Positions 59,094-64,000 of a DNA stretch of 64,000 nucleotides are shown here, in pieces; within the stretch, counting starts at the first letter, position 1, and each line of letters starts with the position of its first letter. A program made the position numbers and the translations under genes. The notes under the pieces are model-generated. The model had not been told where the DNA came from and did no database searches. It saw only the letters and a program-made list of their open reading frames with translations. This DNA is from Mesorhizobium sp. M1E.F.Ca.ET.045.02.1.1 (lineage in GTDB: Bacteria; Pseudomonadota; Alphaproteobacteria; Rhizobiales; Rhizobiaceae), in contig NZ_CP034447.1 in the NCBI RefSeq assembly GCF_003952485.1, positions 1,364,001-1,428,000 of the forward strand, written 5' to 3'.

Positions 59094-60112
59094 TGGCGCT
59101 CCACCGGCTTGCCGGTGGACTGGCGCACATGCAGCTCCGGCTTGATCAGTTCCTGCGAGGGCCGCACGGCCTGCCCGTTCAGCTTGTCGAGCAGCGCGCT
59201 GGCGGCGCGGCGGCCGACTTCGCGCTGGCCATTCCAGACCGTCGTCAATGCCGGAGTTGCGATTGCGGCCTCCTCGAGATCGTCATAACCGGTGACCGAA
59301 ATGTCGACGCCCGGCACGAGGCCGGCCCGCGCAATGCCGTTCATCAGTCCGATGGCGACCAGATCATTCCAGCAGCAGGCGGCTGTCGGCTTGTCCTTCA
59401 GCGCCAGAAACTGTCCCGCGGCCTCGAAACCGGCCTGCTTGGTGCGCGGCCCGGGAATACGCCATGACGGCTTCACCTCCAGCCCGGCCGCCTCCATCGC
59501 ATTGAGATAGCCCTGGTAGCGGTCGCGGCCGGTGGACGTCTGGTCGGTGCCGCCGATCATGGCGATGCGCTTGTGGCCGAGCGAGATCAGGTGGTTGGTC
59601 GCGAGCGCCGTGCCATAGGCATCGTCCCCGCGGAAGACCGGCACGTCGGCTCCGGCGACGGTGCGCGCGATCAGCACCGCCGGCAGGCCGTTTTCCTCGG
59701 CCATGATGATGTCCTCGGCCGGCGTGCCGATTGCCGGCGACATGATGACGCCGTCAGCGCCGAGCTGCAGCAGCGTGTCGATGAAGGTGCGCTGCTTTTC
59801 GAGCTGGTCGTAGTGATTGGACAGGATGAAGGTCTGGCGGCTGCGGTCGAGCTCGCTTTCGATCGAGCGCAGGATCTCGGCGAAGAACGGGTTCATGATG
59901 TCGTGCACGACGACGCCGACAATGCCGGAGCGCGAGGTGCGGAGGCTGGCGGCGCGCCGGTTGTAGATATAGCCGATGGCGCGGGCGTGCTCCTTGATGC
60001 GCTCGCGCGTGGAGCCGGCGACCAGCGGGCTGTCGCGCAGCGCCAGCGATACCGTTGCCGTGGACACGCCGAGCGCATCCGCGATCGTCGAAAGCTTGAT
60101 CTTCTGTGCCAG
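59090..60112 (-). CDS. LacI-family regulator with probable CTG start
   Basis: 340 residues if started at CTG 60112. That start yields (M)AQKIKLSTIADALGVSTATVS, then LALRDSPLVAGSTRERIKEH, a complete LacI HTH. The only ATG/GTG/TTG start possible is GTG 60067, which would lose the first HTH helix; an in-frame stop occurs upstream. GGGGAG is nine bases before CTG. The C-terminal periplasmic-binding-protein domain includes GVVVHDIMNPFFAEILRSIE and CCWNDLVAIGLMNGI. It overlaps the dehydrogenase by four bases and probably controls it and perhaps the upstream transporter. Confidence 0.9.
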   Translation of the reverse strand: MAQKIKLSTIADALGVSTATVSLALRDSPLVAGSTRERIKEHARAIGYIYNRRAASLRTSRSGIVGVVVHDIMNPFFAEILRSIESELDRSRQTFILSNHYDQLEKQRTFIDTLLQLGADGVIMSPAIGTPAEDIIMAEENGLPAVLIARTVAGADVPVFRGDDAYGTALATNHLISLGHKRIAMIGGTDQTSTGRDRYQGYLNAMEAAGLEVKPSWRIPGPRTKQAGFEAAGQFLALKDKPTAACCWNDLVAIGLMNGIARAGLVPGVDISVTGYDDLEEAAIATPALTTVWNGQREVGRRAASALLDKLNGQAVRPSQELIKPELHVRQSTGKPVERQ

Positions 60113-60192
60113 TGCCCTTTGCTCCCCAAGGTCCTCGGAAACACGTTTTTAAATTGTTTAAATTCGGCCTTATGCCATCGATCGGGAGCAAT

Positions 60193-61134
60193 TCAAAGTT
60201 TTTTCGCCAGGGTCTCGGCTTCGGTGTCGAGCGAGGCGGAATTGCGCAGGCGCAGCCGGTGCTCGCGATGGATTATGTAGAGGCCGCTGGCGACGATGAT
60301 GGCCGCACCAAGCAGCGTCCAGCGGTCGGGAAGCTGGTGGAAGATCAGCCAGCCGGAAACGATCATCCACACCATTTGTGAATAGGGGTACGGCGCAAGC
60401 GCGGTGGTGGTCGCGAGGCGATAGGCCTGGACCAACAGCCAATGGCCGCCGGCGCCGAACACGCCCAGCATCAACAGGATGAACCAGGGCCAGCCGTCCT
60501 GCGGCAGCGCATGCGAGAACGGCAGCATCGGCACGAGCAGCACGGCCGGCGCCAGCGCCGAGAACAGGATCAGGCTCTCGGGCGTCTCCGTCGCCGACAT
60601 GCGCCGCGTCATGATGACGTAGAAGGAGTTCGACAGCATCGAGCCGAGCGCGAAGAGATGACCTATGCCGAACACCCCGACGCCCGGCCGGGTGATGATG
60701 AGGACGCCGACGAAGCCGGCGAGGATCGCCAGCCAGCGCCGCCAGCCGGCCCATTCGCCGAGCAGCGGACCGGCCAATGCGGTGATCACCATCGGGCCGA
60801 AGAAGTAGATCGAGGTGGTTTCGGCAAGCTGCAGCGTCCTCAGCGCCAGGACGTTGAACATGGTCGAGCCGAAAAGGAGGCACCCGCGCAGGATATGCGC
60901 CGGCAGGTTGTTGGCGCGGAAGCGCAACGGCTCCCGCCAACCGCGCAGGAAGACGCCGACAAGCAGGACATGGACGGTGAAGCGGGTCCAGGCGACGATC
61001 AGCGCCGAGACGCCGGCAAGCACCAGGTATTTGCTCGAGGTGTCGAGAAAGGTGAAGCAGACATAGACGCAAAGCATCAACAGCATCGCCGCGGGCGGCG
61101 TTGCGCTGTCGTCGGGGTTTCTGGGAACGCTCAA
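60193..61134 (-). CDS. DMT superfamily EamA transporter
   Basis: About 313 residues, ten helices arranged as two EamA repeats: LMLCVYVCFTFLDTSSKYLV begins the first and ALGSMLSNSFYVIMTRRMSA the second. TTSIYFFGPMVITALAGPLL and ALAPYPYSQMVWMIVSGWLI are the characteristic fourth/ninth-helix regions. Members export metabolites such as amino acids. The start is uncertain: TTG 61134, an ATG at 61086 or GTG 61242 are all possible and none has a good ribosome-binding site. It lies 80 bases upstream of the LacI gene on the same strand. Confidence 0.88.
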   Translation of the reverse strand: MSVPRNPDDSATPPAAMLLMLCVYVCFTFLDTSSKYLVLAGVSALIVAWTRFTVHVLLVGVFLRGWREPLRFRANNLPAHILRGCLLFGSTMFNVLALRTLQLAETTSIYFFGPMVITALAGPLLGEWAGWRRWLAILAGFVGVLIITRPGVGVFGIGHLFALGSMLSNSFYVIMTRRMSATETPESLILFSALAPAVLLVPMLPFSHALPQDGWPWFILLMLGVFGAGGHWLLVQAYRLATTTALAPYPYSQMVWMIVSGWLIFHQLPDRWTLLGAAIIVASGLYIIHREHRLRLRNSASLDTEAETLAKKL

Positions 61135-61304
61135 GGTCAGGCCGGGGGAAAGGTAGATGCCTCCCTTTTGCGGCAATCGCCGCCGGCCGGCAAGCCTAAA
61201 GCGACTGGCCCAACAAGCGCCCGGGACAGGCTTAGTGCGCACTGCCGTTGACGACTAACCTGAGCCCTTCAATTCTGGAGGCGGAGCAAGGAGCAAAGCA
61301 ACCC

Positions 61305-61370
61305 CTACTCCCTACTCCCTACTCCCTACTCCCTACTCCCTACTCCCTACTCCCTACTCCCTACTCCCTA
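61305..61370. repeat. Tandem heptamer repeat (CTACTCC), 9.4 copies
   Basis: Nine perfect head-to-tail copies of CTACTCC plus CTA. It lies just past the DUF2000 stop, between the EamA and DUF2000 genes. Seven-base periodicity with no sequence drift suggests a recent, variable-number microsatellite. Confidence 0.97.
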
Positions 61371-61372
61371 AA

Positions 61373-61783
61373 TCAAGCATGCATGCGGGCGCCCTTGGTG
61401 ATCTTGTCGACCAACTTCTTTTCAGCACGCAGCGCAATGCCGACCATCCTGGCGTCGTCCGGCGCGAATTCAGCGAAGACGGCGCGGTTGGCCACGTCAT
61501 GGCCGGTCGAGAACATCTCCTCGACATAGGCCGATGTGATCACGCCGCGCTCCAAAGCCCGGCGATGGATGGTGCTGAGGGTCGGCCCGTCCGCCGAGAG
61601 AACGATGACGGGCTGGATCGACAGCGGATTGAAAAGATTGCCGGCGCGATCGCGATAGGGCTCGCCGATGATCTGAGGGAACTGCGCGACGATGCCGCTG
61701 GTCAGGAACGCGGTGACGTTGAGCTTCTGCCAGATGGCGAGGTCTTCCCTCAGCACGATTGCAAATTTCGTGTCGAACACCAA
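61373..61783 (-). CDS. DUF2000 domain-containing protein
   Basis: 136 residues. FDTKFAIVLREDLAIWQKLN, FLTSGIVAQFP and VFAEFAPDDARMVGIAL are typical of DUF2000, a Bit1/PTH2-like fold of unknown activity. The TTG at 61783 has GGAG seven bases upstream and gives a natural N-terminus; ATT or GTG neighbours are alternatives. It is divergent from an AraC regulator with only 23 bases between the starts. Confidence 0.85.
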   Translation of the reverse strand: MVFDTKFAIVLREDLAIWQKLNVTAFLTSGIVAQFPQIIGEPYRDRAGNLFNPLSIQPVIVLSADGPTLSTIHRRALERGVITSAYVEEMFSTGHDVANRAVFAEFAPDDARMVGIALRAEKKLVDKITKGARMHA

Positions 61784-61806
61784 AATGCTTCTCCAAAAGG
61801 TGACCC

Positions 61807-62724
61807 ATGACGGGCATGGATGAGGCGATGGCGTACGGTCTAGGCGGTGAGGCGCTGGAGGGTCTTGAACGTTCGTGCGCGGATGTGATCGCCGCCGGGG
61901 ACCGGATCGTTTCGGCGCCCGGCGCCATCGGGCTCGAACGCATCGAAGCACGCTTCCACGGCAACGCCTTCGATCTGCACCGCCACGATACCTATGCCAT
62001 CGGCGTGACGCTCGACGGCGTGCAGCGCTTCCACTATCGCGGCGCGCTTCGGCACAGCCTGCCCGGCCAGGTGATCGTGCTGCATCCCGACGAACTGCAC
62101 GATGGCGGCGCCGGCACCGAGGACGGCTTGCGCTACCGGATCCTCTATCTGGAACCGTCGCTGCTTCTCGACTGCTTAGCCGGCACGGCGCTGCCTTTCG
62201 TCGAGGACGCGGTGGTCAGCGACGCCGGCCTGCGGGGCACGCTGCTTTCAGCCCTTGCGCCGCTGGATGAAGAGCTCGACGATTTGTTCGTCGCCGATTT
62301 CATCGCGCAGCTGGTACAACATCTGAAACATCATGCCGGAGAGCCGGCAAGACCTATGGGAAGGACGGCATGGCGCGCCGCCGCGCTTGCGCGGGACTAT
62401 ATCGAGGGGAATGCCGGGCGGCCGGTTCGCTCCGATGAGCTCGAGGCTGTCACCGGCCTCGACCGCTATGCGCTGTCGCGCCACTTCCGCGCGACCTATT
62501 CGACCAGCCCGCACCGCTTCCTCCTGATGCGCCGGCTGCAGCGGGCGCGGCGCATGATCGAGATGGGAGAACAGCTCGCCGAAACAGCTGTTGCGGTCGG
62601 CTTCAGCGACCAGAGCCATTTCAACCGGCATTTCAAGAAGGCGTTCGGGCTGACGCCGGGACGCTGGGCGGTGCTGGTGCGAGGGCGCGACGCGAAAGCG
62701 TCGTCGCTCCAAGCACCGGCTTAG
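61807..62724 (+). CDS. AraC-family transcriptional regulator
   Basis: 305 residues. An N-terminal cupin-like AraC_binding domain (LERIEARFHGNAFDLHRHDT, VIVLHPDELHDGGAG) and a C-terminal HTH pair (VRSDELEAVTGLDRYALSRH and LAETAVAVGFSDQSHFNRHF) end with KKAFGLTPGRW. AAAGGTG lies upstream of the ATG. The final ~12 residues are encoded by an intergenic repeat. It likely regulates the divergent DUF2000 gene. Confidence 0.93.
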   Translation: MTGMDEAMAYGLGGEALEGLERSCADVIAAGDRIVSAPGAIGLERIEARFHGNAFDLHRHDTYAIGVTLDGVQRFHYRGALRHSLPGQVIVLHPDELHDGGAGTEDGLRYRILYLEPSLLLDCLAGTALPFVEDAVVSDAGLRGTLLSALAPLDEELDDLFVADFIAQLVQHLKHHAGEPARPMGRTAWRAAALARDYIEGNAGRPVRSDELEAVTGLDRYALSRHFRATYSTSPHRFLLMRRLQRARRMIEMGEQLAETAVAVGFSDQSHFNRHFKKAFGLTPGRWAVLVRGRDAKASSLQAPA

Positions 62725-62870
62725 CATTGTAAGCACGACGCGCAGCGTCGTCGCTCCACGCACCACCCAAGCATCGGTGGCTTAGAGGAAAGGGCGACGA
62801 CGCTGCGCGTCCCGCCTGAGCGCTAATTACCGGGAGCCTCGCGGTTAAGCGACGACGCTGCGCGTCGCGC
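62682..62870. repeat. Cluster of short repeats (GCGACGACGCTGCGCGTC)
   Basis: The GACGCGCAGCGTCGTCG / CGACGACGCTGCGCGTC unit occurs near 62686 (diverged, inside the AraC 3' end), at 62737-62753, at 62794-62811 and at 62849-62870, in both orientations. It fills the gap between the convergent AraC and MarR genes. Confidence 0.75.
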
Positions 62871-62871
62871 T

Positions 62872-63342
62872 TTAATCATCCAGTTCCGCGTCGTCGTCGA
62901 TGAGGACTAGGTCTTCGTTCGACAAGTTGGCCTCGATACGGGCGAGAAGCTTGAACAGCGCCTTCTGGTCCTTCTTGTCGAGGCCCTTCAGCGCCTGCTT
63001 TTCGGTCTTCTTGACCGATTTCTCGATGGCGCGGATGGTTTCGCGGCCGGCGTCCGTCAGGAAGATGTGGGCCTGGCGCGCATCGGCGTTGGAGGCGCGC
63101 TTTTCCAGAAAACCCTGCGCCTGCAAGCGGTTGATGGTCTTGGTGATCGTCGGCGGGCGCACGCCGAGCCGCCCGGCGAGATTGCCCGGGGTCTGGCCGT
63201 CCTCGCGATCCAGCGCCAGCATGATCTGGTCCTGGCCGGCGTAGAAACCGTGCGCCAGAAGCCGCGCCGCAAGCGCCGTTCGCGCCAGCCGCGCCGCCGA
63301 ATGCAGCCGGCTCATTGTCGCTGTCTTGTCCGCCTTGGCCAT
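62872..63342 (-). CDS. MarR-family regulator
   Basis: 156 residues. The winged helix is GNLAGRLGVRPPTITKTINR, then QAQGFLEKRASNADARQAHI, with FLTDAGRE following. The C-terminal third is Lys/Glu-rich (KKTEKQALKGLDKKDQKALF) and ends in an acidic DDDAELDD. Function unknown; a hydrophobic-compound or metal ligand is usual. It is divergent from the CobW-type GTPase gene over 381 bases. Confidence 0.92.
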   Translation of the reverse strand: MAKADKTATMSRLHSAARLARTALAARLLAHGFYAGQDQIMLALDREDGQTPGNLAGRLGVRPPTITKTINRLQAQGFLEKRASNADARQAHIFLTDAGRETIRAIEKSVKKTEKQALKGLDKKDQKALFKLLARIEANLSNEDLVLIDDDAELDD

Positions 63343-63723
63343 GGTCCTTCCCTCTTCGGCCGAACCGGCGCGGACAGCATAGAGGCTGTCCGGCGGCTGG
63401 CAAATGACGATCTAAAGAGTCCGGCTTGCAGAACGCTTTGCCGGCAAGCATTGCGGTGCCCGCGCAGGTGATGCCAGATGTTTATTTCAGTTAGATGACA
63501 AACGACTTTTGAGGCGGCGAGATCCACAGCGGAAAGTCCGCAAGGGTGAGGCAACGCCCGTGCGGCTGCCCCATTAGGCCGTCCTGGTCACCGCGAATCC
63601 ATCCACGGTGCCTGCCCCGATCGGAGTATCCGCTGGCCCACCGGTTTGGTGCGTGCAAAAGCCGCCCCCACACCCTATATGAGGCCGACAAATCCTTTAG
63701 GGCACAGATTTTCGAGGCAACCC
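63343..63723. other. 381-base gene-free interval between divergent MarR and CobW-type genes
   Basis: I see no protein gene. The middle has an AT-rich patch around 63475-63510 (GATGTTTATTTCAGTTAGAT, then GACAAACGAC) that may hold promoters, with scattered short inverted repeats. The ribosome-binding site GAGG of the next gene lies at 63713-63716. Confidence 0.5.
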
Positions 63724-64000
63724 ATGAGCGATGCACAGACGCAGATCCCCGTAACCGTTCTCACCGGCTATCTCGGCGCGGGCAAGACGACGCTGCTCAA
63801 CCGCATCCTGTCGGAGAACCACGGCAGGCGTTACGCCGTCATCGTCAACGAGTTCGGCGAGATCGGCATCGACAACGACCTGATCGTCGAATCCGACGAG
63901 GAAATCTACGAGATGAACAATGGCTGCGTGTGCTGCACGGTGCGCGGCGACCTGATCCGCGTGGTCGAGGGCCTGATGCGGCGGCCCGGCCGCTTCGATG
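63724..64000 (+). CDS. CobW/COG0523-family GTP-binding metallochaperone, N-terminal part
   Basis: 92 residues to the window edge. Walker A is GYLGAGKT at 15-22. The metal-binding CxCC of COG0523 proteins is at 68-71 (GCVCC), and [13 protein letters not shown] is the switch region. Family members deliver zinc or cobalt in a GTP-dependent way. GAGG is upstream of ATG 63724. Truncated by the window, not by mutation. Confidence 0.93.
   Translation, partial: MSDAQTQIPVTVLTGYLGAGKTTLLNRILSENHGRRYAVIVNEFGEIGIDNDLIVESDEEIYEMNNGCVCCTVRGDLIRVVEGLMRRPGRFD

Noticed and set aside
59090..60067. LacI start at GTG 60067
   Set aside because: It would delete the first helix of the DNA-binding domain, while the upstream in-frame sequence completes it.
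61305..61370. CTACTCC array as a possible CRISPR
   Set aside because: The unit is seven bases with no spacers; it is a microsatellite.
63491..63736. 81-codon minus-strand frame between MarR and CobW-type genes
   Set aside because: No ribosome-binding site, no domain, and it overlaps the start of a certain gene.

Overview
The window is GC-rich chromosomal DNA from an alphaproteobacterium of the order Hyphomicrobiales. It is most likely a Mesorhizobium or a close relative. The clues are a CP4-like (class II) AroA next to cmk and rpsA, a three-gene split transhydrogenase (pntAA-pntAB-pntB), a TIGR02300-type acidic protein, a small aa3-oxidase subunit IV, many ABC and TRAP importers, and several families of palindromic intergenic repeats of the kind seen in rhizobia. 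No rRNA, insertion sequence, phage gene or CRISPR array is visible. This is a core chromosome segment with catabolic modules inserted between housekeeping genes.

Region by region. 1-2 kb: the tail of a membrane acyltransferase, an O-antigen ligase/ExoQ-like polymerase, and a remnant of a LuxR-type regulator. 2-11 kb (minus strand): a nine-gene run reading gntR, Cys/Met-metabolism PLP enzyme, sugar-type ABC importer (binding protein, two permeases, ATPase), a four-helix membrane protein, a ketoglutaric-semialdehyde-type aldehyde dehydrogenase and a DUF1349 protein. 11-13 kb: a divergent pair made of an isonitrile-hydratase-like DJ-1 protein and a GlxA-type AraC regulator. 13-17.5 kb: a DUF2161 nuclease-fold protein, a small lipoprotein and an autotransporter gene broken by two frameshifts. 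17.8-22.9 kb: tRNA-Ala(GGC), the TIGR02300 protein, aroA, cmk and rpsA, with a terminator.

22.9-31.7 kb: a short-chain dehydrogenase, then a probable arginine/guanidino-compound module. On the minus strand it has an arginine-deiminase-fold hydrolase, a TetR regulator and an AruI-like 2-ketoarginine decarboxylase. On the plus strand it has a polar amino acid ABC importer and an Ldh2-family dehydrogenase. 31.7-41.5 kb: a structured non-coding stretch, an NDUFA9-like protein, a cytochrome P450, an NADPH-dependent FMN reductase, gyrB, the pnt operon, and two very small membrane proteins (cytochrome oxidase subunit IV and DUF3096). 41.9-49 kb: a FeeM-like N-acyl amino acid synthase, a membrane PAS-GGDEF-EAL protein, and a 1157-residue indolepyruvate ferredoxin oxidoreductase.

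49-57.6 kb: a lipoprotein overlapping a CGNR zinc-finger regulator, an orphan LivH-type permease, a TRAP transporter (DctQ-DctM plus a zinc alcohol dehydrogenase, with its DctP on the opposite strand), and a gamma-glutamyl-GABA hydrolase. 57.6-64 kb: an AprI/Inh-like exported protein, an EamA transporter-LacI-hydroxyacid dehydrogenase string, a DUF2000/AraC divergent pair, a MarR regulator, and the start of a CobW-family GTPase that runs off the window.

The least explained units are the C-S-lyase/ABC cluster, the guanidino cluster, the FeeM plus c-di-GMP neighbourhood, the candidate non-coding RNA near 31.8 kb, and the recurrent merging of repeat sequence into the 3' ends of genes.
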